In this document: piece by piece, positions 10,101 through 19,766 of the stretch
How positions within the stretch are numbered: position 1 is the first letter of the stretch
How the letters are laid out: every line of letters begins with the position of its first letter
From: Bacillus infantis NRRL B-14911
Lineage (GTDB): Bacteria; Bacillota; Bacilli; Bacillales; Cytobacillaceae
NCBI RefSeq assembly: GCF_000473245.1
Contig: NC_022524.1
Location: 1,884,501 to 1,948,500, forward strand
Direction: 5' to 3'
DNA length: 64,000 nucleotides
Program-made: the position numbers and the translations under genes
The notes under the pieces: model-generated
Database searches by the model: none
Seen by the model: only the letters and a program-made list of their open reading frames with translations
What the model was told of the DNA's origin: nothing

Positions 10101-10286
10101 GAAAAGCGCAAGCGCCTTGTTCACCCTTAAGGAACGCAGACTAAGAACGCCACGTCCTGTGGCAACGTCTGCATAACCCCCATCCTGGGGGCCTCAAGAC
10201 GATCATCCCGGAAAGGCGTTCTTTGCCTTTTTGGGATGATTGGCTTGTGACCTTGAGGGGGTAGGCGCTGGAGCTAGACAGTAATC
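10101..10286. repeat. Structured intergenic repeat, copy A
   Basis: A 186-base element directly after spoVK, starting GAAAAGCGCAAGCGCCTTG and ending GGCGCTGGAGCTAGACAG. The ends can pair (AGCGCC with GGCGCT) and the interior holds nested inverted repeats, including ATCATCCC with GGGATGAT and CTCAAG with CTTGAG. A second copy lies inverted at 34595-34724, shorter by about 55 bases. No open reading frame is supported in it. It looks like an RNA or mobile hairpin element that spreads between genes. Confidence 0.8.
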
Positions 10287-10324
10287 AAATTCGTAAAAGT
10301 TATATTTTCTTATCTTGTAAGAAA

Positions 10325-10352
10325 AAAAAGCAGGCTGCCGGGCCTGCTTTTT
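10325..10352 (-). terminator. Terminator of the TRIC-family gene
   Basis: An 11-bp perfect stem (AAAAAGCAGGC and complement) with a run of T on the minus strand, 12 bases after the stop of the minus-strand membrane gene. Confidence 0.85.
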
Positions 10353-10364
10353 GCTTTCTGTATT

Positions 10365-10976
10365 TTATTGCCTGGCTGCGCCAAGCCGCCTCGCCGGAAG
10401 CTTCCAGTGATAGGTGTATGACAGCACCCGGAGAAGGGTGATGGACACAAACAGGCTGTATAATGCAACGGCCGAGTCTGCCAGCCCGAGCCCGATGGCA
10501 AAGCCGCAGAGGATGGCCCAGACTGCGTAGATTTCCGATCTCAGCACCAGAGGCTTCCTTCCGGCAAGAAGGTCGCGGATGATGCCTCCGCCGCTTCCTG
10601 TCAGGACAGCAGCCACGATGACAGCGCTGAGCGGATGGCCCATTTCCGATGCGTAAATCGCACCCTGGATCGCAAAGGCAGAAAGGCCGATTGCATCAAA
10701 GAAGTTCCCCCATTTTTGCCAGTGCCTTAACAGATTATTAGGGAACAGAAATACCGCTGTAATGGACAGCAGGGCAATCTGGAAGAACATCCCCTGCTCC
10801 CAAAGGGCTGAAACCGGTACCCCGATCAGAATGTTGCGGATGGCGCCTCCGCCAAACGCTGTCACAATCCCGAGTATGTAAACCCCTAAAATATCATATT
10901 CTTCTTCCATGGCAATGATCGCGCCGCTTACTGCAAAAGCAATCGTGCCAATCATGCTCAATACTTCCCAAGTCAT
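10365..10976 (-). CDS. Trimeric intracellular cation channel family (UPF0126) membrane protein
   Basis: A 203-residue protein with about seven membrane helices in two similar halves, each carrying a glycine-rich motif: TAFGGGAIRNILIG in the first and LTGSGGGIIRDLLAG in the second. This repeated GGG-x-(I/L)-R-(D/N) signature defines the UPF0126/bacterial TRIC family, which forms trimeric potassium-permeable channels. B. subtilis YvgT belongs to the same family. Ribosome site AGAGGAG precedes the ATG on the minus strand. The gene is alone and is an insertion relative to the B. subtilis spoVK-hflX order. Confidence 0.87.
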   Translation of the reverse strand: MTWEVLSMIGTIAFAVSGAIIAMEEEYDILGVYILGIVTAFGGGAIRNILIGVPVSALWEQGMFFQIALLSITAVFLFPNNLLRHWQKWGNFFDAIGLSAFAIQGAIYASEMGHPLSAVIVAAVLTGSGGGIIRDLLAGRKPLVLRSEIYAVWAILCGFAIGLGLADSAVALYSLFVSITLLRVLSYTYHWKLPARRLGAARQ

Positions 10977-11270
10977 GGTGCATTTCTCCTCTGGTGAAGG
11001 CCGTAGCAGGCCAGCTTTTCATTTATATAAGGCAGTGCGTTTTGCGTATTCCCCTGCATAAAATTCTATTCAAACCAAATATGATTTTAACATGCAAATA
11101 TGATTTTTCAATCTTTATTTTCCAGCAGCGGAAAAGAATAAGAAACAGAAGGGTTTTAAAGCGCTCAGGCTGGTGAAAATAGTAGGATGGAAAGCATATT
11201 TTTGGTATGATATTTGAAGGTCAGCTGTACGTGATTATGTTTGAAGACTTATACAGAAAAGAGGGATTAC

Positions 11271-12527
11271 TTGGAAAATAAAACGAAATTCGAAAGGGTT
11301 ATTCTCGTAGGCTGCCAGACTGGCGAGGACGACAGGCATTTCCAGTATTCAATGGAAGAGCTTGCCTCATTGACAGAAACAGCCAACGGCAAGGTGCTCG
11401 CCGAGCTGTCCCAGAAAAGAGAAAGAATCCATCCTTCTACATATATAGGAAAAGGCAAGGTTGAAGAATTAAAGATGCTTGAGGAAGAGCTTGGAGCAGA
11501 CCTGATCATCTTCAATGATGAACTTTCACCAAGCCAGGTCAGGAATGTTTCCAATGAAGTGAACAGCAGGGTCATTGACCGGACTCAGCTGATCCTTGAT
11601 ATTTTCGCACAGCGGGCCAGGTCGAAGGAAGGGAAGCTGCAGGTTGAGCTTGCCCAGCTACAGTATCTGCTCCCAAGGCTTGGCGGGCAGGGTATCCAGC
11701 TTTCCAGGCTTGGTGCTGGGATCGGGACAAGGGGGCCGGGGGAAACGAAGCTTGAATCCGACCGCCGCCATATCCGCAGGAAGATCGATGATATTAAGTC
11801 CCAGCTGTCTGTCATTGTGCAGCACAGGGACAGATACCGCGAGCGCCGCAAAAAAAATAAAGCGTTCCAGATCGCCCTTGTCGGCTACACAAATGCCGGG
11901 AAATCGACCCTGTTCAACCGGCTTGCCGAAGCTGAATCCTTTGAAGAGAACCAGCTCTTTGCGACGCTTGATCCGATGACAAGGAAGCTCATCCTCCCAA
12001 GCGGTTATCTGGCGCTTGCAACCGACACGGTCGGGTTCATTCAGGATCTGCCGACAACGCTTGTTGCAGCCTTCAGGTCGACGCTTGAGGAAGTGAGTGA
12101 AGCAGATCTGCTGCTACATGTCATTGATTCATCAAATCCGGATTATTTTCAGCATGAAAAGACCGTGAACAAGCTGCTCGAGGATCTTGATATCCAGCAC
12201 ATCCCGCAGCTGGCGGTTTATAATAAAAGTGACCAGGTGCATCCGGATTTCGTTCCATCGGCAAAGACCGAATCCGTTGTGATCAGCGCATTTGCGGATC
12301 AGGACCGCAGCATGCTGAAGCGGAAAATCGAGGAGCTTGTCCTGGGCATGATGAAGCCTTATCAGGTAGAAATTCCGTCAACTGAAGGCAGATTGCTGTC
12401 GCAGCTGAAAAACGAAACCATATTGAGGGAGCTCTCATTCCAGGAAGAGACAGAGGTTTATCTCTGCAAAGGATATGCCCTTGAAGATCACCAGATCACT
12501 GGAGAATTAAATAAATACACAGTATAA
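11271..12527 (+). CDS. hflX: GTPase HflX
   Basis: HflX binds the large ribosomal subunit and splits stalled or idle ribosomes. The N-terminal ribosome-binding domain shows [12 protein letters not shown] and [12 protein letters not shown], a glycine-rich linker [17 protein letters not shown] follows, and then the GTPase domain: G1 [11 protein letters not shown]3 [11 protein letters not shown]4 YNKSDQ. The frame opens at TTG 11241, but the only ribosome site (GAGGGA 11261-11266) serves TTG 11271, so that start is chosen (418 residues). It precedes ynbB as in B. subtilis. Confidence 0.94.
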   Translation: MENKTKFERVILVGCQTGEDDRHFQYSMEELASLTETANGKVLAELSQKRERIHPSTYIGKGKVEELKMLEEELGADLIIFNDELSPSQVRNVSNEVNSRVIDRTQLILDIFAQRARSKEGKLQVELAQLQYLLPRLGGQGIQLSRLGAGIGTRGPGETKLESDRRHIRRKIDDIKSQLSVIVQHRDRYRERRKKNKAFQIALVGYTNAGKSTLFNRLAEAESFEENQLFATLDPMTRKLILPSGYLALATDTVGFIQDLPTTLVAAFRSTLEEVSEADLLLHVIDSSNPDYFQHEKTVNKLLEDLDIQHIPQLAVYNKSDQVHPDFVPSAKTESVVISAFADQDRSMLKRKIEELVLGMMKPYQVEIPSTEGRLLSQLKNETILRELSFQEETEVYLCKGYALEDHQITGELNKYTV

Positions 12528-12532
12528 AAAAG

Positions 12533-12556
12533 GCCGGAGGGAATGAACCCTCCGGC
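12533..12556 (+). terminator. Hairpin between hflX and ynbB
   Basis: A perfect 9-bp GC-rich stem (GCCGGAGGG and complement, loop AATGAA) five bases after hflX, with no T-run. It may stabilise the hflX 3' end or act as a weak attenuator for ynbB; it also contains a spurious upstream ATG in the ynbB frame. Confidence 0.6.
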
Positions 12557-12575
12557 TCTTGGATTGGAGAACAGC

Positions 12576-13844
12576 ATGTTTCAGCATTTAGAATACGGAA
12601 GCCGGATTCAAGAACTGGCTTCACAGGCAGAAGAAAAAATTGCATCCGTTCATAAAAAGATTGACCAAAGAATCGAAGCCAACCAGTTCAGGGTGCTTGA
12701 AAGCTTTCAGCATTATAAGGTAAGCGATTCTCATTTCATTCCTTCGACAGGCTATGGGTATGATGATATCGGAAGGGATACACTTGAAGAAATATATGCG
12801 AGGGTGTTCGGAGGGGAAGCAGGTCTTGTAAGGCCGCAGATCATCTCAGGAACACATGCCATCTCTACCGCTCTTTTCGGTATCCTCCGCCCAGGGGATG
12901 AACTGCTTTATATGACCGGTAAACCTTATGATACCCTTGAAGAAATCGTCGGCATCAGAGGCAAAGGGACAGGCTCTCTGAAGGAATTCGGCATAAGCTA
13001 CAGCAGCGTTCCGCTCGGTGAGGCTGGCTATGTGGATTTTGAAGCCGTCAGGAGCGCCATTAAGCCGAATACGAAGATGATCGGAATACAGCGGTCTAAA
13101 GGCTATGCTGTCAGGCCTTCTTTTACAATTTCCCAGATCAAGGAAATGATTGAGTTTGTAAAAGGAATCAAGCCGGACGCGGTCGTCTTTGTGGACAATT
13201 GCTATGGGGAATTCATCGAGGAAATGGAGCCTTGCCATGTTGGCGCTGACCTGATGGCCGGATCCCTCATCAAGAATCCAGGCGGCGGCCTTGCCAAAAC
13301 CGGCGGCTATATTGTCGGCAAAAAGGAATTGGTTGAGGCTTGCTCTTACAGAATGACATCGCCAGGGATCGGTGCGGAAGCGGGAGCCTCCCTATACAGT
13401 CTCCAGGAGATGTACCAGGGATTCTTCCTTGCTCCGCATGTTGCCGGCCAAGCACTGAAAGGGGCAGTATTCACTGCGGCACTGCTTGAAATGCTCGGGA
13501 TGAATTCTTCGCCAAAATGGGATGCAGAGAGGACAGACCTGATTCAATCCGTCCAGTTCGATGACCGGGATAAAATGGTGGCATTCTGCCAGGCCATTCA
13601 ATATGCATCTCCGATCAATTCCCATGTAACCCCTTATCCTGCTTATATGCCGGGCTATGAAGATGATGTGATCATGGCGGCAGGCACATTCATCCAGGGT
13701 GCGAGCATTGAGCTTACCGCCGATGGACCGACGCGTCCGCCGTATGTGGCCTATGTCCAGGGGGGGCTCACATACTCGCATGTAAAAATTGCCGTATGCA
13801 CAGCGGTCAACCTTTTAGCAAAAAAGGGTTTAATACAACTTTAA
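12576..13844 (+). CDS. ynbB: Methionine gamma-lyase/aluminium-resistance family PLP protein
   Basis: A 422-residue PLP-dependent protein of the Cys/Met metabolism fold, equivalent to B. subtilis YnbB. The lysine for PLP is expected in the ADLMAGSLIKNPGGGLAKTGGY region, and the cofactor region RPQIISGTHAISTALFGILRPGDELLY is recognisable. Relatives are annotated aluminium-resistance protein or methionine gamma-lyase family; the reaction is not established. The frame opens at ATG 12543 inside the hflX hairpin, but GGAG (12565-12568) serves ATG 12576, giving the usual length. It sits between hflX and glnR as in B. subtilis. Confidence 0.9.
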   Translation: MFQHLEYGSRIQELASQAEEKIASVHKKIDQRIEANQFRVLESFQHYKVSDSHFIPSTGYGYDDIGRDTLEEIYARVFGGEAGLVRPQIISGTHAISTALFGILRPGDELLYMTGKPYDTLEEIVGIRGKGTGSLKEFGISYSSVPLGEAGYVDFEAVRSAIKPNTKMIGIQRSKGYAVRPSFTISQIKEMIEFVKGIKPDAVVFVDNCYGEFIEEMEPCHVGADLMAGSLIKNPGGGLAKTGGYIVGKKELVEACSYRMTSPGIGAEAGASLYSLQEMYQGFFLAPHVAGQALKGAVFTAALLEMLGMNSSPKWDAERTDLIQSVQFDDRDKMVAFCQAIQYASPINSHVTPYPAYMPGYEDDVIMAAGTFIQGASIELTADGPTRPPYVAYVQGGLTYSHVKIAVCTAVNLLAKKGLIQL

Positions 13845-13857
13845 TAGGTGAATATAT

Positions 13858-13885
13858 AAAAGGGCAGCAGAGGCTGTCCTTTTTA
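13858..13885 (+). terminator. Terminator after ynbB
   Basis: A 10-bp stem (AAAAGGGCAG with CTGTCCTTTT, one G-T pair) and a T-run. It separates ynbB from the glnRA promoter. Confidence 0.8.
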
Positions 13886-13920
13886 ATTTTTGTCAGGGGG
13901 AAAATTTTTTGTGTTTTTAA

Positions 13921-13937
13921 TGTTATAAAACCTTACA
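13921..13937 (+). promoter_or_regulatory. GlnR/TnrA operator 1
   Basis: TGTTATAAAACCTTACA matches the consensus TGTNA-N7-TNACA exactly. It lies upstream of the glnR promoter -35. Confidence 0.85.
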
Positions 13938-13942
13938 TAAGG

Positions 13943-13971
13943 TTGACAACAAATCTTACATTACATATAAT
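13943..13971 (+). promoter_or_regulatory. Sigma-A promoter of glnRA
   Basis: TTGACA at 13943-13948 and TATAAT at 13966-13971, both perfect, with a 17-base spacer. Operator 2 overlaps the -35 and spacer. Confidence 0.9.
13944..13960 (+). promoter_or_regulatory. GlnR operator 2
   Basis: TGACAACAAATCTTACA keeps the N7 spacing and the right half-site, and differs from TGTNA at one base of the left half-site. It sits 23 bases from operator 1, about two helical turns, as in the B. subtilis glnRA control region. Confidence 0.75.
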
Positions 13972-14007
13972 AAACACAAGAAATGCTTGAAAAGGAGGAG
14001 AAATCGG

Positions 14008-14412
14008 ATGAAAGGCAGTGAAATACGCCGTTCCATGCCGCTATTTCCAATTGGGACTGTAATGCAGCTGACTGAGCTGACGGCCAGGCAGATCCGCTAT
14101 TACGAAGAGCACCAATTGATTTCTCCAGCACGAACTGACGGAAATAGACGGCTTTTTTCCTTAAATGATATTGATAAGCTCCTGGAGATCAAGGATTTGA
14201 TCGATCAGGGAGTCAATATGGCGGGAATCAAGCAATTATTCGCCATGCAGGAACAAACATTATCAGCTGAAGTACAGCAGCAAGCAGAAAAAGTAAGGCG
14301 CGATTTGTCTGATGATGAATTGAGAAAGCTCCTGAGGCAGGAAATGATGCAGGCCGGCCGATTCAACCGGCATTCACTCCGCCAGGGAGATATGTCCCGC
14401 TTTTTCCATTAA
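14008..14412 (+). CDS. glnR: Nitrogen regulator GlnR (MerR family)
   Basis: GlnR represses glnRA and other nitrogen genes when feedback-inhibited glutamine synthetase stabilises its DNA binding. The winged-helix MerR domain reads [19 protein letters not shown] with the wing GNRRLFS, and the C-terminal autoinhibitory tail ends [18 protein letters not shown], as in B. subtilis. Start ATG 14008 follows AGGAGG (13993-13998); the frame is open a little further upstream without support. Its own operators lie just upstream, so it is autoregulated. glnA follows after 34 bases. Confidence 0.96.
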   Translation: MKGSEIRRSMPLFPIGTVMQLTELTARQIRYYEEHQLISPARTDGNRRLFSLNDIDKLLEIKDLIDQGVNMAGIKQLFAMQEQTLSAEVQQQAEKVRRDLSDDELRKLLRQEMMQAGRFNRHSLRQGDMSRFFH

Positions 14413-14446
14413 ATAAAATTGATGTGTCCTAAGGGAGGAAAAACTA

Positions 14447-15781
14447 ATGGCTAACTACACTAAAGATGACATTAAACGTATTGCTGAAGAAGAAAACGTA
14501 AAATTTATCCGCCTTCAATTTACGGATATCCTCGGAACAATCAAAAACGTGGAAATCCCGATTTCCCAGCTTGAAAAAGCGCTGGACAACAAAATGATGT
14601 TCGACGGCTCTTCCATCGAAGGCTTCGTCCGCATTGAAGAATCAGATATGCTTCTGTATCCTGACCTCAGCACTTGGGTTGTATTCCCTTGGACAGCTGA
14701 AAAGGGCAAGGTTGCCCGCCTGATCTGCGATATCTACAACCCGGATATGACTCCATTTGATGGCGATCCGCGCAACAACCTGAGAAGAATCCTTGATGAG
14801 ATGAAGGAATTAGGCTTCACAGACTTCAATCTCGGACCTGAGCCGGAGTTCTTCCTGTTCAAGCTTGACCAGCAGGGCGAACCTACTCTTGAACTGAACG
14901 ATAACGGAGGCTACTTCGACCTTGCGCCGACAGACCTTGGCGAAAACTGCCGCCGCGACATCGTGCTCGAGCTTGAAGAAATGGGCTTTGAAATTGAAGC
15001 TTCCCACCACGAAGTGGCTCCAGGGCAGCATGAAATCGATTTTAAATATGCTGATGCGCTGACTGCATGCGACCAGATCCAGACATTCAAGCTAGTTGTT
15101 AAAACAATCGCCCGCAAGCACGGCCTGCACGCAACATTCATGCCAAAGCCATTGTTCGGCGTAAACGGATCAGGGATGCACTGCAATATGTCCCTGTTCA
15201 ATGAAGGCAAGAACTCATTCTATGATACTACTGGAAACCTTGAGCTAAGCGATACTGCCCGCCAGTTCATCGCCGGCATCATCAAGCACGCTCCGGCTTT
15301 CACAGCTGTAACGAACCCGACTGTCAACTCTTATAAGCGCCTTGTGCCCGGCTATGAAGCACCTTGCTATGTGGCATGGTCTGCAAGGAACCGTTCACCG
15401 CTTATCCGCATCCCGGCATCACGCGGCATGAGCACACGTGTTGAAGTCCGCAGCGTTGACCCGGCAGCCAACCCATACCTGGCTATGGCAGTGCTATTAA
15501 AAGCAGGGCTTGATGGAATCAAGAACAAACTGACTCCTCCTGCACCGGTAGACCGCAACATTTACGTGATGAACAAAGAAGAGCGCGTAGCAGAAGGCAT
15601 TGAAGATCTTCCTGCAACACTAGCCCAGGCGCTTGACCAGCTGAAGAGCAATGAAATCATGGTTTCAGCCCTCGGGGAGCACATCTTCGAACACTTCATT
15701 GAAGCGAAGGAAATTGAGTGGGATATGTTCCGTACGCAAGTTCACCCTTGGGAGCGCGAGCAGTACCTGCAGATGTATTAA
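14447..15781 (+). CDS. glnA: Glutamine synthetase, type I
   Basis: GlnA joins ammonia to glutamate with ATP. The 444-residue length and absence of the adenylylation-type insertion fit the GSI-alpha form of Firmicutes, which is controlled by feedback inhibition and by binding GlnR and TnrA. Motifs seen: the flexible Asp loop [10 protein letters not shown], the metal-site segment GPEPEFFLF, the ATP-binding [16 protein letters not shown], and [17 protein letters not shown] with the latch Glu nearby. Ribosome site AAGGGAGG precedes ATG 14447. It is the second gene of the glnRA operon. Confidence 0.98.
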   Translation: MANYTKDDIKRIAEEENVKFIRLQFTDILGTIKNVEIPISQLEKALDNKMMFDGSSIEGFVRIEESDMLLYPDLSTWVVFPWTAEKGKVARLICDIYNPDMTPFDGDPRNNLRRILDEMKELGFTDFNLGPEPEFFLFKLDQQGEPTLELNDNGGYFDLAPTDLGENCRRDIVLELEEMGFEIEASHHEVAPGQHEIDFKYADALTACDQIQTFKLVVKTIARKHGLHATFMPKPLFGVNGSGMHCNMSLFNEGKNSFYDTTGNLELSDTARQFIAGIIKHAPAFTAVTNPTVNSYKRLVPGYEAPCYVAWSARNRSPLIRIPASRGMSTRVEVRSVDPAANPYLAMAVLLKAGLDGIKNKLTPPAPVDRNIYVMNKEERVAEGIEDLPATLAQALDQLKSNEIMVSALGEHIFEHFIEAKEIEWDMFRTQVHPWEREQYLQMY

Positions 15782-15790
15782 TAGATTTAG

Positions 15791-15825
15791 CCCCTTGATA
15801 CCATTGGTATTGAGGGGTTTTTTAT
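15791..15825 (+). terminator. Terminator of glnRA
   Basis: A 12-bp stem (CCCCTTGATACC with GGTATTGAGGGG, two wobble pairs) and a T-run TTTTTTAT. Confidence 0.85.
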
Positions 15826-16000
15826 TTCATGCATTCTCAAATGTTAGCCTCTGCCAGAAATATATTTATTAGAAATGGCCGCCTGCTGGCGGCTTATTTA
15901 TTTTGGCTTGAAAAGAAGATTGATATGAGATTTTTAGTGAAGTGGGGTATTGTACAAGCAGTTTTTGAATAGAAGCATACATCATAGTGAGGTGATATTA

Positions 16001-16690
16001 ATGGTAAAGATTTTTATTGATCCGGGTCATGGCGGTACAGATTCAGGAGCAGCAGGAAATAGTCTGCAAGAGAAAAACCTGACGCTTCAAATTGCCACAA
16101 GAATTAAAAATATATTGACATCAGAATATGACAATGTTTCCATCTTAATGAGCCGTACTGGTGATACCTTACCGACACTTAATGAACGGACAAGCAAAGC
16201 GAATGCCTGGGGGGCAGATTTTTTCCTGTCCATCCATGTCAACGCCGGAGGCGGGACAGGTTATGAGGACTACATTTATCCAGGTGCCGGTTCTCGAACT
16301 TCTACCTACCAGTCCACCATTCATGCAGAAGTTCTGAAGCTGGTCAATTTTACTGATCGGGGAAAGAAGAGCGGGAATTTTCATGTGCTCAGGGAATCGA
16401 ATATGCCGGCACTTTTAACGGAGAATGGGTTCATTGATAATGTTAATGATGCAGCCAAGTTGAAGTCAGCTTCTTTCTTAGAGTCGATTGCCCGCGGCCA
16501 TGTGAATGGAATCGTGAAGTGCTTTAATCTGCCTAAGAAAGCAACTGCAGTTTTTCACACAGTTGTTGCAGGCGATACGGTGTATGGATTAAGCAAGAGA
16601 TACGGCAGCACAATAAATCAAATCAGACAATGGAATAATCTTGATGGCAGCTATACCATATATGTTGGCCAGCGCCTTAGAGTAAAATAA
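16001..16690 (+). CDS. CwlC-like N-acetylmuramoyl-L-alanine amidase with C-terminal LysM
   Basis: A 229-residue cell-wall amidase. The Amidase_3 domain fills residues 1-180: zinc ligands are the histidine of IDPGHGG, the glutamate of SLQEKNL and the histidine of LSIHVNAG, and the catalytic glutamate is in LLTENGFID. There is no signal peptide, and the wording TYQSTIHAEV and GNFHVLRESNMPALL is very close to B. subtilis CwlC, the mother-cell lysis amidase. CwlC ends in SPOR repeats, whereas this protein ends in one LysM domain (VVAGDTVYGLSKRYG). GAGGTGAT supports ATG 16001. A role in mother-cell lysis is inferred. Confidence 0.9.
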   Translation: MVKIFIDPGHGGTDSGAAGNSLQEKNLTLQIATRIKNILTSEYDNVSILMSRTGDTLPTLNERTSKANAWGADFFLSIHVNAGGGTGYEDYIYPGAGSRTSTYQSTIHAEVLKLVNFTDRGKKSGNFHVLRESNMPALLTENGFIDNVNDAAKLKSASFLESIARGHVNGIVKCFNLPKKATAVFHTVVAGDTVYGLSKRYGSTINQIRQWNNLDGSYTIYVGQRLRVK

Positions 16691-16772
16691 TCTCTTGCGA
16701 AAAAAATTAGACAATACACAAAGTTATTGTTAAAAGTATATGCTAAATGATAATTAATAAAAGTCCAATTTC

Positions 16773-16795
16773 AACCCACCCATTTATGGTGGGTT
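16773..16795. terminator. Weak hairpin after the amidase gene
   Basis: An 8-bp stem (AACCCACC and complement) in the 310-base gap before the glycosyltransferase stop. T-runs are poor. Nothing else is apparent in this gap. Confidence 0.5.
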
Positions 16796-17000
16796 CAATA
16801 TTTCCTCTGAAAGATCATTAATGCTGTCTCTGCATGCAAAAAAACTCCTATAATATACGAGCAGCGAGTCTTGTCTTTTTCGCAGCAAATCAATCTTCTT
16901 TCACTGTCCAGCCATCTACACATATACCACTAACCCTTACTCCCCAAAATCTAAATATATATAAATGAAATAGGAAACTTGCAAATAAAGAGTATGATGT

Positions 17001-18230
17001 TTATGAATTAAACTGACTTTTTGAGATTGCTTGAGTGAACATTGTAAGGACATTTTCTGCCATCAAATTATAGTCCCATTTATTCAATGCCCATCGGATG
17101 GACTGTTCTCCAAACTCACGCCTTTTTTTTGCGTCATCCAGGAGAAAATGAAGCTGAATTTTCAAAGCCTCAATGTTATGAGCCCGAAAAATAAATCCGT
17201 TTATCTGATGCTGAACCATTTCGGGGAGACCAGTAGCATCACTTACGATAACTGGTAGCCCGGCTAACTGTGCTTCCATGACTGAATGAGGCTGGGTGTC
17301 CTGCAATCCTGGAAGGACAAAAATATCAGCACTTTTTAGATATGGGAAAACATTCTTGACGTTTCCAAAAAACTTTACTGAACTTGTAATCCCAAGGTTG
17401 CTGCACTGCTGTTCCAAATTAGTTTTTTCCTCGCCATCTCCCAAAATCCAGCACTCCCAATCTTGCCTTTCCTTAACCAGCATGCCAAGAGCTGATATGA
17501 GGGTGTTCACACCCTTTAAGGTTACAAGCCTGCCTGTGAATATAATGATTTTCTTTCCCCCAGTATCCAACTTTTCACTGGTTCCAAATGTTTCAAGAAT
17601 GCTGCTTGTATCTACTCCGTAAGGGAATAAGACAACTTTTTCCTCCGGAACTTGTGAGCCGTTTACTATCAGCTCTCTCATCCATTGGGATTGGGAATGA
17701 ATCATGTCACAGTAATAATACCCCAGCTTTTCAAGAGATTGAAAAAAATTATATACTTCAGTTTTTTGGAGAGTTTCATCTGAGGCATTTGGGAATTTAC
17801 TCTTAAGATAAAATAAAATTTCACCTAGCAAATATCCATGTGCGCTCATTACCATAGGGACTTTAGAGGGTTTAATTCTTCCTATTACTCCCGCTGACAT
17901 GACATCCTGAGCATAAATTACATCATAGTCTTCCAGACCATAATATCTAGCAGCATTATAAAGAGAGTACCGATACACCTCTGTTTGAAATATAAAGCTA
18001 TCCGGATTGTAATCTGGATATGCTTTTAAAATTTCGCTAGAAGAAAAGGCACTCTGTTCAGTAAGCTCTTCAATCCTGTCATGAATTCTGTAATTATACG
18101 TTTTGAGATTCATGCTAAGGATAGACACCTCATGGTTAAGTGAGCGTAATCGATTAACCAGCTTGGACACGTACGTCCAAATGCCTCCTACTGAGGGTTG
18201 AGGATAATAGGATACAATCAATATTTTCAT
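17001..18230 (-). CDS. Glycosyltransferase, GT4 family
   Basis: A 409-residue GT-B fold glycosyltransferase. The N-terminal half starts with the acceptor-side motif SYYPQPSVGGIWTYV; the C-terminal half has TGRLVTLKGVNTLI, the nucleotide-sugar region WILGDGEEK and the E-x7-E-like segment PHSVMEAQLAGLPVIVSD. Such enzymes move a sugar from a nucleotide donor to a glycan or protein. The start lacks a clear ribosome site. It is divergent from the beta-rich protein gene at 18536, with about 300 bases between; the pair may act together on a surface structure, which is only inference. Confidence 0.87.
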   Translation of the reverse strand: MKILIVSYYPQPSVGGIWTYVSKLVNRLRSLNHEVSILSMNLKTYNYRIHDRIEELTEQSAFSSSEILKAYPDYNPDSFIFQTEVYRYSLYNAARYYGLEDYDVIYAQDVMSAGVIGRIKPSKVPMVMSAHGYLLGEILFYLKSKFPNASDETLQKTEVYNFFQSLEKLGYYYCDMIHSQSQWMRELIVNGSQVPEEKVVLFPYGVDTSSILETFGTSEKLDTGGKKIIIFTGRLVTLKGVNTLISALGMLVKERQDWECWILGDGEEKTNLEQQCSNLGITSSVKFFGNVKNVFPYLKSADIFVLPGLQDTQPHSVMEAQLAGLPVIVSDATGLPEMVQHQINGFIFRAHNIEALKIQLHFLLDDAKKRREFGEQSIRWALNKWDYNLMAENVLTMFTQAISKSQFNS

Positions 18231-18535
18231 AATTGATCACTGTTCATATTTTTATAATGCTTCATATTGTTTATCTCCCTTTTTAACTTAGCTAAAAGTT
18301 ATTGGTAATTTGGCAGAAAAAATTGGAGCACATTACCTTATTTTAGAGTATGTACTTAATCTTTTTAGGTGCTGGGTATCAGCCAAATCCCTAAAGGTCA
18401 TTGTAAATAGGTGGTTAAATCAAATGCTGTAATTCGAAAAAATATAACTTAAAAATAGGTTTTTGATTTATAGTCTTAACCCAATCCGCCTTATTGGGAC
18501 TTGCATAGAATAAAATTAGAAAGGTGGTGAAAAAT

Positions 18536-18973
18536 ATGGGGATATTTTTAGACGGTCGCACTAGTCAAAATGCTAGTCTTGCCAATTCATCAGCAGTTCC
18601 TATTCTTGTAGGAACTGAATCATTGTTTGGAGGTGTTGGTCTTCAAGTTGGACAACAACCACCTGGCATTATCAGGGTTAATTTCAACGGTACTATAGCC
18701 GTTCAGTTACCACTGCTCCCTGTTTTAACATCAGTTACAATTGAAGTTGTAAGGGGTACTGAAGAAACTGGTCTAACAACTGTTTATAGTGCTGAACAGC
18801 AGTTGAGTTTAGAAATTTTAGGCCCTCAAGTCATTAGCTTCAATGGAGCAGATTTTAATCCGCCTAAGCCAGCAAATGGACAACTAGTCTATCGCGCCTA
18901 CATTACTGCATCGGCAGTCGGAACAGTAAGAGTCGGTCCTGAAAGCTTTAATGCTTATGCAACGGCTGGATAA
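18536..18973 (+). CDS. Beta-rich protein of unknown function
   Basis: A 145-residue protein I do not recognise with certainty. It is rich in small, hydrophobic and beta-branched residues, with few charges and no signal peptide or membrane segment: repeated strands such as IIRVNFNGTIAVQLPL, VTIEVVRGTEE and VYRAYITASAVGTV suggest a beta sandwich. The style resembles the exosporium/spore-surface jelly-roll proteins (BclA C-terminal or ExsF-like), but this is resemblance only. ATG 18536 is chosen because AGGTGG lies eight bases upstream. It has its own terminator and is divergent from a glycosyltransferase. Confidence 0.75.
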   Translation: MGIFLDGRTSQNASLANSSAVPILVGTESLFGGVGLQVGQQPPGIIRVNFNGTIAVQLPLLPVLTSVTIEVVRGTEETGLTTVYSAEQQLSLEILGPQVISFNGADFNPPKPANGQLVYRAYITASAVGTVRVGPESFNAYATAG

Positions 18974-19047
18974 ATAATCTAACTAAGCTATTATTAACGC
19001 TTGGTGCGATTTATTACTCTAAAGTGTCGACTTTTCGATATATATGG

Positions 19048-19084
19048 AAAAAGAGGACAGTTTCAAATTCTGTCCCCTTTTTTT
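19048..19084 (+). terminator. Terminator
   Basis: Stem AAAGAGGACAG with CTGTCCCCTTT (one mismatch) and a T-run, 75 bases after the beta-rich protein gene. Confidence 0.8.
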
Positions 19085-19244
19085 ATTCTTTAACAGATAT
19101 AAATCAAATTTTAGTCGAGGAAGGCTTTCACGCACACTTGCTGTTTAGGATCATGAATATAACTGTTAGAAGCATAAACTTTTTGCACTGCTATAAAACA
19201 CTTAACATTCCCATTGTGATGTTTATATTCCTTCGGATTGATCC

Positions 19245-19766
19245 TTACTTTGGCTGTGCCTCGATGACCGTCGTTCCGAGTAATGAGTTATCCACATACG
19301 TGTTTATTTTCCAGCGTCCTTCCCTGACAGGGGTAATATTTGCTATAAATTTTAGTGCATTTTCCGAATAGGGCATGCTTTGTTTTTCATCGCTGGACAA
19401 ATCAACCAACTTGGTGTCTGCTAGGTATATTTCTTCGTTTTTATCCTTCTCGCTGATTCCCTTAATTGTAACTTTCTCATGAAGCAATTCTTTTTTTTCT
19501 TCTGGTTTCATCCATAAATACCAAGTGTGTTTTCCTTGGGTATCTACCCTGATTACATCCGGAGAAAGGGCATATTTCCCTATTTCTCCATATAAATTCA
19601 AAGACTTCCCTTCCAGTTCTATAGCTGTGCGAGCTGTAGGCGACCAGGTTTTCAGTTCTTCTATAGAATTGTGGCTTACGGCAGGAAGTTCTTTTATTTC
19701 ATTTTCATTAGAACATCCTGAACTTATCAATAGTGTGAAGAGTACATAAGCTAATATTTTCTTCAA
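19245..19766 (-). CDS. Predicted lipoprotein of unknown function
   Basis: A 173-residue lipoprotein. The frame is open further upstream, but the signal peptide LKKILAYVLFTLLISSGC and the ribosome site GGAG eight bases before it support the TTG start at 19766. The cysteine follows a slightly unusual lipobox (ISSGC). The mature part is hydrophilic, with a middle region (SLNLYGEIGKYALSPDVIRV) that could form an OB-like barrel and a C-terminal strand region ending WKINTYVDNSLLGTTVIEA. I do not recognise the family. It converges with the beta-rich protein gene and is divergent from the 135-residue gene at 19944. Confidence 0.75.
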   Translation of the reverse strand: MKKILAYVLFTLLISSGCSNENEIKELPAVSHNSIEELKTWSPTARTAIELEGKSLNLYGEIGKYALSPDVIRVDTQGKHTWYLWMKPEEKKELLHEKVTIKGISEKDKNEEIYLADTKLVDLSSDEKQSMPYSENALKFIANITPVREGRWKINTYVDNSLLGTTVIEAQPK

